A DNA stretch of 11,697 nt from Betaproteobacteria bacterium (GTDB lineage Bacteria; Pseudomonadota; Gammaproteobacteria; Burkholderiales; Rhodocyclaceae), in assembly GCA_016880375.1 (NCBI GenBank), contig JAEHDO010000049.1, forward strand, positions 1 to 11,697, written 5' to 3'. This document shows positions 1 to 11,696 of the stretch, in pieces. A model generated the notes under the pieces. That model was not told where the DNA came from and made no database searches. It saw nothing but the letters and a program-made list of their open reading frames with translations. Within the stretch, counting starts at the first letter, position 1, and each line of letters opens with the position of its first letter. The position numbers were made by a program, and so were the translations under genes.

Positions 1-10
1 AGCAACAAGA

Positions 11-40
11 CCCTGGATTCCCGCCTTCGCGGGGATGACA
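11..40. repeat. Palindromic intergenic repeat 3' of eno
   Basis: A hairpin-forming element: ATTCCCGC (17-24) pairs with GCGGGGAT (29-36) around a CTTC loop, 8 bp with one G-T pair. Its flanks (CCTGG before, GACA after) match the widespread proteobacterial repeat of the form CTGGATTCCCGC-N4-GCGGGAATGAC, related in shape to the neisserial dRS3 repeat. It starts about 34 bp after the enolase stop codon, so on the minus-strand transcript it would form a stable 3' UTR stem. No U-tract follows the stem, so a role as an intrinsic terminator is not supported; an RNA-stabilising or purely repetitive role is possible. The repeat assignment comes from recalled sequence form, not a search. Confidence 0.7.
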
Positions 41-73
41 CGTTTAAAACCGGTCCTGTGCCGCTTCGTTGCA

Positions 74-1661
<1,588 letters not shown>

Positions 1662-1665
<4 letters not shown>

Positions 1666-2498
1666 GCCATCTCCATGAAGCCGCGCTGCTTCACCAGCGC
1701 GTCGATGTCGCGCAAGGCAGCCAAAAGATCCTTCATGTTCGCCAGCGGCCAGGAATTCGGGCCGTCGGAGAGCGCCTTCTCCGGGTTCGGATGGGTTTCC
1801 ATGAACAGGCCGGCGATGCCGACGGCCACCGCCGCGCGTGCCAGCACCGGAACGAACTCGCGCTGGCCGCCGGAGGAGGCGCCCTGCCCGCCCGGCAGCT
1901 GCACCGAATGCGTGGCGTCGTAGACCACCGGGCAGCCGGTCTCGCGCAGGATGGCCAGGCTGCGCATGTCGGAGACGAGGTTGTTGTAGCCGAAGGAGGC
2001 GCCGCGCTCGCAGACCATGATGGTGTCGGCGCCGCCGTTCGCCTCTTTCGCCTTGGCGACGACGTGCTTCATGTCGTGCGGCGCGAGGAACTGGCCCTTC
2101 TTGATGTTGGCCGGCTTGCCCGAGGCGGCAACGGCCTGGATGAAATCGGTCTGGCGGCAGAGGAAGGCCGGCGTCTGCAGCACGTCGACCTCGGCGGCGA
2201 CGGCGGCAATCTCCGACTGGTCGTGCACGTCGGTCAGCACCGGCACGCCTATCTGAGAGCGCACGTCGGCGAGGATCTCCAGGCCTTTCTCCATGCCAAG
2301 CCCGCGGTAGGACGTGCCCGAACTGCGGTTGGCCTTGTCGTAGGAGGACTTGAAGATGAACGGGACGCCAAGCGCGGCGCAGGTGTCCTTGAGCTGCCCG
2401 GCGACGTCCAGCGCCAGCTGGCGCGACTCGATGACGCAGGGGCCGGCGATGAGGAACAGCGGATGCCGGAGGCCGGCCTCGAAGCCGCAAAGCTTCAT
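1662..2498 (-). CDS. kdsA: 3-deoxy-8-phosphooctulonate (Kdo-8-P) synthase, metal-dependent class
   Basis: Condenses phosphoenolpyruvate with arabinose-5-phosphate to make Kdo-8-phosphate for the inner core of lipopolysaccharide; cytoplasmic TIM-barrel enzyme. The 278 residues match the family. Motifs include IAGPCVIES (17-25), [11 protein letters not shown] (50-60), TDVHDQSE (89-96), [12 protein letters not shown] (108-119), [10 protein letters not shown] (131-140) and QLPGG (200-204). Cys21 replaces the Asn of the E. coli metal-independent enzyme. Together with His197, Glu234 and Asp245 it supplies the four ligands known from the metal-dependent Aquifex enzyme. The gene follows pyrG by 28 bp and overlaps the DUF1330 start by 4 bp. 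The ATG at 2498 gives the usual MKLCGF start, but the Shine-Dalgarno is weak (GGA about 8 bases upstream), suggesting coupling to pyrG translation. Confidence 0.97.
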
Positions 2499-2526
2499 GC
2501 GGCCATCCGATTTTCGCCGCAGAGCT

Positions 2527-4249
<1,723 letters not shown>

Positions 4250-4271
4250 CGAAAACGGCTGGAATCCGCGG

Positions 4272-4300
4272 AAAAAAGCACTTAAGAAATTACTTGAGGA
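4272..4300 (-). terminator. Possible weak intrinsic terminator after the hydrolase gene
   Basis: On the minus strand, CTCAAG and CTTAAG flank a 6-nt spacer and can form a short imperfect stem (5 of 6 pairs). A U-run of six follows after UGC (plus 4272-4277). The stem overlaps the stop codon of the hydrolase gene. The stem is AT-rich and weak, so the element is only suggestive, but it lies where the upstream operon should end, just before the pyrG promoter. Confidence 0.35.
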
Positions 4301-4825
4301 ATTCCCTGCTGATTTCGCGGAACTCTTCCGTGCCGGCCTGCTTGAGCCACTCGAAGGCGACCATCTCGCGAGTGACAATGTGCACGCCGTGGCTGCGCAT
4401 CCGGGCCAGGGCCAGCTCCTTGTCGGAGGGCTTGCGCGAACCGACGGCCTCGGCGACGACGAAGACCTCCTTGCCCTGCCCACGCAGGTCGAGCACGGTC
4501 TGCAGCACGCACACATGGGACTCGGTGCCGGCCACCACCACCTGGGGCCGCTCGCTGCCCGGCAGGCCGTCGAGGCACTTGGCTGCGGCGCAGGAAAAAT
4601 GCAGCTTCTCGGCGACGTTTTCCGGAAAAGTCAGTCCCCGCAGCACGGCGACGGTGTGGCCGATGCCCTTCGGGTACTGCTCGGAGAACATCGCCGGCAC
4701 GCCGAGGCGTTGGGCGAGCTTCACCAGCCAGACGGCGTTGGCGAGCACCGTCTCGCCCTCGTGGATGTGCGGCAGCAGGCGCTCCTGGATGTCCACCACC
4801 AGCAGGACGGATCGGTCGCGGTTCA

Positions 4826-4832
<7 letters not shown>
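4290..4832 (-). CDS. Isochorismatase-family cysteine hydrolase
   Basis: A 180-residue cytoplasmic alpha/beta hydrolase of the isochorismatase-like superfamily. The family triad is visible: Asp14 in [10 protein letters not shown], Lys77 in VAEKLHFSC and nucleophile Cys108 in [12 protein letters not shown], followed by the [13 protein letters not shown] strand-helix. The short single-domain form with an HVCVLQT motif resembles the YcaC/ISOC1-like group rather than siderophore isochorismatases, and no entAB-type genes are near. The substrate cannot be read from sequence. The ATG at 4832 has GGAG five bases upstream and overlaps the end of the synthetase gene by 7 bp. A second ATG at 4826 forms TGATG with that stop and would give 178 residues. 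Last gene of the three-gene operon. Confidence 0.88.
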
Positions 4833-6786
<1,954 letters not shown>

Positions 6787-6790
<4 letters not shown>

Positions 6791-7194
6791 AGGGCGAGTT
6801 CCCTCATGCTGTCGGGTAGCGGGATGGAGCGGCCGCTGGCGGGGTCAATCCAGACGATCTTGGCATCGCCGTGGGCATATAGCGTGTCGTCGTCGGCCCG
6901 GCGCATCTCGTAGTGGGTCGGCAGGCTGCTGCGTCCCGGCTGGCCAAGGTACATGCGCACCTCTACGTCACCCGGATAGACGAAGGGCACGAGGAAGGTG
7001 CAACTGGCATTGACGATGACTGGCCCTTCCTTGGCGTGCTGGCCGGTGTCGTAGCCGAGCGATTCGAACCACTCGATGCGCGCCTGTTCCATGTAGCGGA
7101 AGTAGGCGGTGTTGTTCACATGGTTCATGGCGTCCATGTCGCCCCAGCGAATCGGCAGGTTCGTGGTGTATATCAGCTTACGCTTGTGTTCCAT
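6787..7194 (-). CDS. Hotdog-fold acyl-CoA thioesterase (4-HBT/YbgC-like)
   Basis: A 135-residue single hotdog-domain protein expected to hydrolyse an acyl- or aroyl-CoA thioester. The family signature is clear near the N-terminus: [20 protein letters not shown] (16-35). Asp21 is at the position of the catalytic Asp17 of 4-hydroxybenzoyl-CoA thioesterase, and the motif continues with [10 protein letters not shown] beta-rich half follows ([21 protein letters not shown]). I chose the ATG at 7194 because the longer frame begins with TTG at 7218 and adds eight unconserved residues that would reach into the divergent promoter. It is the first gene of the leftward operon and overlaps the synthetase start by 4 bp. 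The natural substrate is unknown. The neighbouring CoA ligase and ETF-QO point to acyl-CoA metabolism. Confidence 0.88.
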
Positions 7195-7223
7195 TTGTAC
7201 GGGGTGTGCCTGGATCAAACCGA

Positions 7224-7231
7224 ATTATAAT
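7224..7231. promoter_or_regulatory. Palindromic shared -10 element of a divergent promoter
   Basis: The 8-bp palindrome ATTATAAT contains a perfect TATAAT on each strand (plus 7226-7231; minus 7229-7224). Expected starts are near 7238 rightward, 28 bp before the ETF-QO ATG at 7266, and near 7217 leftward, about 23 bp before the thioesterase ATG at 7194. No good -35 is seen for the rightward direction. Leftward, TTGCTA lies 19 bp upstream, which is too far for an ideal promoter. The two transcription directions could not use the site at the same moment. This is inferred from sequence only. Confidence 0.5.
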
Positions 7232-7265
7232 GTCAGCCACTCAGACCATAGCAATTCCGAACAGC

Positions 7266-8897
7266 ATGCAACGCGAATCCATGGAATTCGATGTCGTCAT
7301 CGTCGGCGGCGGTCCGGCCGGGCTGGCCGCGGCGATACGGCTGAAGCAGCTCAGCGCGGACATCAATGTCTGCCTGATCGAGAAGGGCGCCGAGGTCGGC
7401 GCGCACATCCTCTCCGGCGCAGTGATGGACCCGCGCGCGATCACCGAGTTGATCCCCGACTGGAAGGACAAGGAAGCCCCGCTCGACACGCCGGTGACGG
7501 AAGACCGCTTCATCATTTTTTCCGAGACGGGCGGTTTCAGGGTGCCCAACGCCCTGCTGCCCGGCTGCTTCCTCAACCACGGCAACTACATCGTCAGCCT
7601 GGGCAACGTCTGCCGCTGGCTGGCGCAGCAGGCCGAGTCGCTCGGCGTGGAAATTTACCCCGGCTTCGCCGGCGCCGAAGTCCTCTACAACGATGACGGC
7701 TCGGTCAGGGGCGTGGCCACCGGCGACATGGGCGTCGGCCGCGACGGCCAGCCCACCGACGCCTATCAGCCAGGCATGGAACTGCAGGCGAAGTACACGC
7801 TCTTCGCCGAGGGCTGCCGCGGCCATCTCGGCAAGCAGCTGGAGGAGAAATTCAGGCTGCGCAACGGCGCCGACCCGCAGGTCTACGGCATCGGCATCAA
7901 GGAGCTGTGGGAGATCCGGCCCGACAAGCACGTCAACGGCCTGGTCATGCACACCGGCGGCTGGCCGATGCAGCCGGACACCTACGGCGGCGGCTTCATC
8001 TACCACCTCGAGGGCAACCTGGTCGCGATCGGCTACGTCGTCGGCCTGGCCTACAGCAACCCGCACCTCTCGCCCTTCGAGGAATTCCAGCGCTACAAGC
8101 TGCACCCGCTGGTGAAGCCCTTCCTCGAGGGCGGCAAGCGCATCGCCTACGGCGCGCGGGCGCTGGCGGCAGGCGGCCTGCAGGCCCTGCCGAAGCTGAT
8201 CTTCCCCGGCGGCGCGCTGATCGGCGACGATGCCGGCTTCCTCAACGCCGCGCGCATCAAGGGCTCGCACGCCGCGCTGAAAACCGGCATGCTCGCCGCG
8301 GAAGCGCTCGCCGAAGCGCTCGGCGCCGGCCGCAGCGGCGACGAGCTGACCGCCTACCCGCAGAAGTTCCGCGAGTCCTGGCTTTTCGAGGAACTGCACC
8401 GCACGCGCAATTTCAAGCCATGGATGAGCAAGGGACTGTGGCTGGGTTCGCTGATGTTCGGCATCGACCAGCAGGTGTTCCGCGGCAAGGCGCCGTGGAC
8501 GCTGCGCCTCAGCGCTGACCACCTCAAGCTGAAGAAGGCGTCGGACTGCGCGCCGATCGCCTACCCGAAGCCGGACGGCGTCATCACCTTCGACCGGCTC
8601 TCCTCGGTGTTCCTCTCCAACACCAACCACGAGGAGAACCAGCCCTGCCACCTGCGGCTGAAGGACGAGGACGTGCCGCTGAAGGTCAATCTGGCCCTCT
8701 ACGATGCGCCGGAGCAGCGCTACTGCCCGGCAGGCGTGTACGAGATCGTGCGCGACGCCGACGGGACGAATCCGCGCCTGCAGATCAACGCGCAGAACTG
8801 CGTGCACTGCAAGACCTGCGACATCAAGGATCCGTCGCAGAACATCATCTGGGTCGTGCCGCAGGGCGGGGAAGGCCCTGTTTATCCCAATATGTAA
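7266..8897 (+). CDS. Electron-transfer flavoprotein-ubiquinone oxidoreductase (ETF dehydrogenase)
   Basis: Membrane-associated FAD and [4Fe-4S] protein that takes electrons from reduced ETF, supplied by acyl-CoA dehydrogenases and similar enzymes, and passes them to ubiquinone. The FAD-binding GGGPAG is at 14-19, followed by EKGAEVGAHILSGAV. Further family blocks are TLFAEGCRGHLGKQL, YGIGIKELWEI, FPGGALIGDDAGFLN, IKGSHAALKTGMLAAEA and VFLSNTNHEENQP. The cluster ligands Cys487, Cys512, Cys515 and Cys518 have the family spacing of 25, 3 and 3 and end in the usual PVYPNM tail. At 543 residues it has bacterial length. I chose ATG 7266 because MQRESMEFDVV aligns with the Pseudomonas start as I recall it. 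GTG 7206 and ATG 7230 are upstream in-frame alternatives, and 7230 lies in the -10 box. etfAB is not in this window. Confidence 0.96.
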   Translation: MQRESMEFDVVIVGGGPAGLAAAIRLKQLSADINVCLIEKGAEVGAHILSGAVMDPRAITELIPDWKDKEAPLDTPVTEDRFIIFSETGGFRVPNALLPGCFLNHGNYIVSLGNVCRWLAQQAESLGVEIYPGFAGAEVLYNDDGSVRGVATGDMGVGRDGQPTDAYQPGMELQAKYTLFAEGCRGHLGKQLEEKFRLRNGADPQVYGIGIKELWEIRPDKHVNGLVMHTGGWPMQPDTYGGGFIYHLEGNLVAIGYVVGLAYSNPHLSPFEEFQRYKLHPLVKPFLEGGKRIAYGARALAAGGLQALPKLIFPGGALIGDDAGFLNAARIKGSHAALKTGMLAAEALAEALGAGRSGDELTAYPQKFRESWLFEELHRTRNFKPWMSKGLWLGSLMFGIDQQVFRGKAPWTLRLSADHLKLKKASDCAPIAYPKPDGVITFDRLSSVFLSNTNHEENQPCHLRLKDEDVPLKVNLALYDAPEQRYCPAGVYEIVRDADGTNPRLQINAQNCVHCKTCDIKDPSQNIIWVVPQGGEGPVYPNM

Positions 8898-8901
8898 GCG
8901 T

Positions 8902-8932
8902 CTTCGCCGCCCTCCTACACTGCGCGGCGAAG
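8902..8932. terminator. Hairpin between convergent genes, candidate bidirectional terminator
   Basis: CTTCGCCGC (8902-8910) and GCGGCGAAG (8924-8932) form a perfect 9-bp GC-rich stem with a 13-nt loop. It starts 4 bp after the ETF-QO stop and ends 7 bp before the end of the convergent DUF1631 gene. The position suits a bidirectional terminator, but neither side has a clear U-tract, so termination may be inefficient or Rho-assisted. Confidence 0.5.
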
Positions 8933-8939
8933 GTTCGGT

Positions 8940-11318
8940 CTACCCGAGCATGTGGTCAGGGGACCTCAGGCTGTCGAGCACGCCGCTCACGGCGCGCTCG
9001 AACAGGGACTCTTCGGAGACGAGCTGCGCCATACCGGTCCGGAACTGGTAGGCCAACGCCTCCCGGGAAATCGAGGTCGCACGCGGCGAGCGCGGGTTGG
9101 TAAAGAGAAAGATGCCGCGCTGCGGGCTGATCCAGGACAGCCGGGCACGCGCCGGAACCCCTTCCACCTGGTGAAACTCCACCCAGTCCCCACGGCTGAG
9201 GGCCGACACTCTCTGCAAGTGAATATCCCCCACCGACACCAGCGACGGGCTGGCGCCGACCAGTGCAACCTCCTCGATCAGCACATCGTTCTCGCTGATG
9301 CGCGTAATGAACAGTTCGCCCTCGGGATTGACGCTGTACTTGTCTGCCGACGTCGGTGCGGGCGCCATCTCCAGCTGGGCAGGTGTCTCGGCCGTTCCCG
9401 TTTCCGCCCCCGCCAGGCCCGCCTTTACCGCCGCCGAATGCATCGCCACCAGCTCGTCGAAGAAATGTTCGCGCTGTTCCTGCGGCACGCTGATTACGTC
9501 CAGCCCGGCCTGCATGGCCCGCAACAGGCCCGGCAGGGTATTAACCAGTTGCTTTCGTTCGTCGCTGTTCGCCTTCGGCACCACGCTCCAGATGAGGTCG
9601 TCCATCATGGCCAGGGCACTGAGATAAGCATGATGTTCCTCGCCATGGCGCAGGTAGAGTTCCTTCAGCACATGCTGCCAATGCTCCAGCAGGAAACGCT
9701 GCAGCCCCTGTGGAACGCCGGACGAGAGGCGGCGCGACACCGCTTCGCCGGCAACGACCCAGGCGATCTCCTCTGTCTCGCGCCGGCTCATGAGTTCTGC
9801 CGAACGCTCGGCAATCCCCTCGGCCATGGCGTCACGCTCGGCAATGACGGCATTCAGCAGATTGAGGGCGTCGGTAAAGATCCCCACGTCACGCTCGAAA
9901 TCGCTCTGGATGCGCTCGGCGATAAATGCGATCTCCTGATAAAGGGGATCATTTTGGTCGACCGCCCCGCCCCAGGCGACGGCTGCCTGTGAAATGCCAT
10001 CAAGCAGGCGACGCGCCGGATGCGTCCTGCTCGAGAAGAAGGACTTGTCGAGCATCGCCACCTTGAGCACGGGTATCTGCAAGCGTCCCACCAGCGCCTT
10101 GATGGCATCGGGGATCTTGTCATCGTCGAAGACGAAGTCGAAAAGCATGGCGACAATGTCGATGGTGATGGCATCGAGCTGCCCTACCCCCTGCGCCAGG
10201 CTGTTCGCCTTGATCTGATGCAGGACATTCATCGTGCCAAGTGCCTGACCCAGGTCGGGCAGGCCGTCGACGCGGCTCTTCTCGCCCATCGGCGTGTCGA
10301 GGCGCTGCATTTCGGTCAGCGAGTCGATGAAGATGCCCTGGATATTCGCTGCCGGCGCAGCAGCAGGGGCGTCGCCTGCGATGAAAGCTGCTGCCCTGGA
10401 AGCAAAGGCAGGCACGTGTCCTTGCGGGACCGCACCCGCTGCCAGTCCGGGCAAGCCGGCCGTCTGCGATTGCAACATCTGCTGCAGAACGGCGAACAGG
10501 TCGCCGCTTCCGCCACCGGACTCCCGCTGGGAAGGCGACGCGGGTGCCTCCGGTCCTGGTCGCGCCTGGGCCGGCGGCGGCGCGTTCACGGGCTTGCGAT
10601 AGGCGGATCGAAGGTCAGGCAGGACATTCCAGCGCACCATTTCGCTGTTCAGGTCGGCATAGACGGCGTGCAGCGCCTTGGAGACATGCTGCTCGATCTG
10701 CTTGAGCAGCACCAGCTTGAACTTGACGCTGCCCTCCAACTCGTCGCAGGCACGCTTCAAGGCGTCGCAGACGGCCAGCGGGCTGATGGGATTTTCCTCG
10801 TCCTTCAGATCGTGCTTGCCGAGCAGCATGGCGACGCGCTCGCCCAGCAGAGCCAATTCGTCCTCATTCTGCTCGCGCAGGCGGCTTGCCAGCTCCTGCA
10901 TGGCAATGCTCTCGGCGAGATCATCCTCCTCGACCAGGCGCAACTCCTGCGTCGAGACGGCAAGCGTCTTCATGGCGGCGTCCATCTCGCCGCGCATCTT
11001 GTGGTTGAAAGCCTCGATGAAATGGCGCGAGAAGGCGGCCTCGATCTTCGGCCACCTCTCCTTGGCCTTGCCCCGCACATCGAGATAGAGCCGCTGCATC
11101 TCGCGGTCGTAGCTCGACTCGGCCATCTGGAACAGGTCTTCTTCGACGTCGGCCAGCATTTCACGCAGCGACCCGGACAGCCGCTTCATCGTCAGTTCGC
11201 GGCAATCGTTGAGCATGCGGCTGGATTCCGCCACGCTCAGCTGGCGCCGTTCGTTCAGGTTGACGACGTTGCTGGTGCCCGTTCCCGGGTTCAGGGTACT
11301 CAATGCACTCGCAGCCAT
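8940..11318 (-). CDS. DUF1631 family protein under a predicted c-di-GMP riboswitch
   Basis: A 792-residue protein that I recognise as DUF1631 by overall organisation; no biochemical function is established to my knowledge, and homologues have sometimes been mislabelled thymidine phosphorylase. Residues about 20-240 are helical and highly charged (NLNERRQLSVAESSR, LREMLADVEEDLF). A Pro/Ala/Gly-rich linker spans about 245-325. A long helical region follows to about 640, and a compact beta-rich C-terminus contains GDWVEFH (710-716), RARLSWISP (724-732) and GIFLFTN (735-741). That end resembles the later strands of a PilZ-like barrel but lacks RxxxR and DxSxxG, so direct c-di-GMP binding is not supported. 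No signal peptide or membrane segment is seen. The ATG at 11318 has AAGGAGA five bases upstream. A GTG at 11414 would extend it by 32 residues without an evident ribosome site. Confidence 0.85.
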   Translation of the reverse strand: MAASALSTLNPGTGTSNVVNLNERRQLSVAESSRMLNDCRELTMKRLSGSLREMLADVEEDLFQMAESSYDREMQRLYLDVRGKAKERWPKIEAAFSRHFIEAFNHKMRGEMDAAMKTLAVSTQELRLVEEDDLAESIAMQELASRLREQNEDELALLGERVAMLLGKHDLKDEENPISPLAVCDALKRACDELEGSVKFKLVLLKQIEQHVSKALHAVYADLNSEMVRWNVLPDLRSAYRKPVNAPPPAQARPGPEAPASPSQRESGGGSGDLFAVLQQMLQSQTAGLPGLAAGAVPQGHVPAFASRAAAFIAGDAPAAAPAANIQGIFIDSLTEMQRLDTPMGEKSRVDGLPDLGQALGTMNVLHQIKANSLAQGVGQLDAITIDIVAMLFDFVFDDDKIPDAIKALVGRLQIPVLKVAMLDKSFFSSRTHPARRLLDGISQAAVAWGGAVDQNDPLYQEIAFIAERIQSDFERDVGIFTDALNLLNAVIAERDAMAEGIAERSAELMSRRETEEIAWVVAGEAVSRRLSSGVPQGLQRFLLEHWQHVLKELYLRHGEEHHAYLSALAMMDDLIWSVVPKANSDERKQLVNTLPGLLRAMQAGLDVISVPQEQREHFFDELVAMHSAAVKAGLAGAETGTAETPAQLEMAPAPTSADKYSVNPEGELFITRISENDVLIEEVALVGASPSLVSVGDIHLQRVSALSRGDWVEFHQVEGVPARARLSWISPQRGIFLFTNPRSPRATSISREALAYQFRTGMAQLVSEESLFERAVSGVLDSLRSPDHMLG

Positions 11319-11323
11319 GCTTG

Positions 11324-11330
11324 TCTCCTT
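11324..11330 (-). promoter_or_regulatory. Strong ribosome binding site of the DUF1631 gene
   Basis: AAGGAGA on the minus strand lies five bases before the ATG at 11318. It is the best Shine-Dalgarno in the window and fixes the start codon. GAAGGA, which overlaps it (plus 11326-11331), is exactly complementary to UCCUUC further upstream in the leader (plus 11399-11404). Confidence 0.85.
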
Positions 11331-11344
11331 CCCAGCCGTGCCGT

Positions 11345-11361
11345 GCCGCGCAGCGCGCGGC
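11345..11361 (-). other. Leader hairpin just upstream of the ribosome binding site
   Basis: GCCGCGC and GCGCGGC form a perfect 7-bp stem with a 3-nt loop in the DUF1631 leader, ending 14 bp before the Shine-Dalgarno. It has no following U-run. It could be a structural spacer that brings upstream leader segments near the ribosome site. Confidence 0.5.
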
Positions 11362-11373
11362 GGACGACGTTCA

Positions 11374-11397
11374 AGCCGCTGCCGAAACGGCAGGGCT
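11374..11397 (-). other. Strong leader hairpin in the DUF1631 5' UTR
   Basis: On the minus strand AGCC-CUGCCG and CGGCAG-(C)-GGCU form a 10-bp stem with a single bulged C and a UUU loop. It stands between the anti-Shine-Dalgarno candidate (11399-11404) and the Shine-Dalgarno. No U-tract follows, so it is not a classical terminator. Confidence 0.55.
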
Positions 11398-11398
11398 C

Positions 11399-11527
11399 GA
11401 AGGACAAACGTCACCGGAATGGAAGCGCGGACAAAGGGTCAGGCGGGAACGGCGCAAAAGTGCAGACCGGACGATTTTGTCCGGCGATGCTTTGACAGAA
11501 TGAAAGGCTCGACGCATTGCGACCCTT
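11399..11527 (-). promoter_or_regulatory. Candidate riboswitch expression platform with alternative pairings
   Basis: This part of the leader follows the aptamer directly. It holds a perfect hairpin CCGGAC-N6-GTCCGG (11467-11484). Its arm CGGACAAA (plus 11476-11483) is also complementary to UUUGUCCG (plus 11428-11435, 8 bp) and UUUGUCC (plus 11402-11408, 7 bp). AAGGGUC beside the aptamer P1 (plus 11521-11527) matches GACCCUU (plus 11434-11440). UCCUUC (11399-11404) matches the Shine-Dalgarno region. These pairings cannot all form together, which is what a switching region needs. Which fold ligand favours cannot be told from sequence. Confidence 0.45.
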
Positions 11528-11626
11528 ATCTGGCAACTCCGCTGCCCTAGAACTTCCGTGAGCCGGAAAATCCCTTAGACCGGTTGTTTTGCGCCCCCAG
11601 CTTTCGATGGGTTTGCCCTTGCAGAT
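11528..11626 (-). ncRNA. Cyclic-di-GMP-I (GEMM-I) riboswitch aptamer
   Basis: Read on the minus strand, this 99-nt stretch has the order of conserved blocks of the Vibrio Vc2 c-di-GMP-I riboswitch. P1 is a perfect AUCUG/CAGAU. AAGGGCAAACC follows, with the G that contacts ligand in the Vc2 structure (G20). P2 has CCCA/UGGG, one mismatch, a C-G pair and the GAAA tetraloop. Next come GGGGCGCAAAAC with the intercalating A (A47 equivalent), then P3 with CCGGUCUAAGG, an inner stem UUCCG-GCUCA-CGGAA, and UCUAGGGCAGCGG. The 3' side is GUUGCC with the ligand-contacting C (C92 equivalent). The retained G at the specificity position argues for c-di-GMP rather than cGAMP. It lies in sense about 210 nt before the DUF1631 start. 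No covariance search was run. Confidence 0.9.
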
Positions 11627-11670
11627 TCAGCGATCCTTTTGCCTTCCAGGCAGGTGGACCGTTCTTTACT

Positions 11671-11696
11671 TGAAGTCTTCGAGCCTTAAGACTTCA
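11671..11696. repeat. Inverted repeat upstream of the riboswitch
   Basis: TGAAGTCTT (11671-11679) and AAGACTTCA (11688-11696) form a perfect 9-bp inverted repeat with an 8-bp spacer, about 45 bp upstream of the aptamer on the minus strand. It could be an operator for the riboswitch-controlled transcript, or a terminator of an upstream gene beyond the window. No convincing sigma-70 promoter is visible between it and the aptamer (11627-11670). Confidence 0.55.

Noticed and set aside
7195..7218. Longer thioesterase starting with TTG at 7218
   Set aside because: A rare start codon, no good ribosome site, and it would lie at or before the predicted transcription start. ATG 7194 gives the usual family length.
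7233..8807. 524-codon open frame on the minus strand opposite ETF-QO
   Set aside because: Antisense shadow. The ETF-QO frame has all conserved motifs, including the four cluster cysteines.
11319..11414. N-terminal extension of the DUF1631 protein from a GTG at 11414
   Set aside because: The extension is Arg-rich and encoded by the leader hairpins, and a strong AAGGAGA lies before the internal ATG at 11318.
10020..11495. 491-codon open frame on the plus strand opposite the DUF1631 gene and its leader
   Set aside because: Antisense shadow of the DUF1631 frame with no ribosome site or family match. It also runs through the structured leader.
11492..11520. Perfect TTGACA on the plus strand as a rightward promoter
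   Set aside because: No acceptable -10 at 16-18 bp (CATTGC at best), no plus-strand gene follows in the window, and it lies in the minus-strand leader.
11587..11660. Three imperfect TTTTGC...CAG units about 25 bp apart, looking like a degenerate tandem repeat
   Set aside because: Two of the three units fall in the conserved strands of the GEMM-I aptamer, which explains them better; the third is weak and probably chance.
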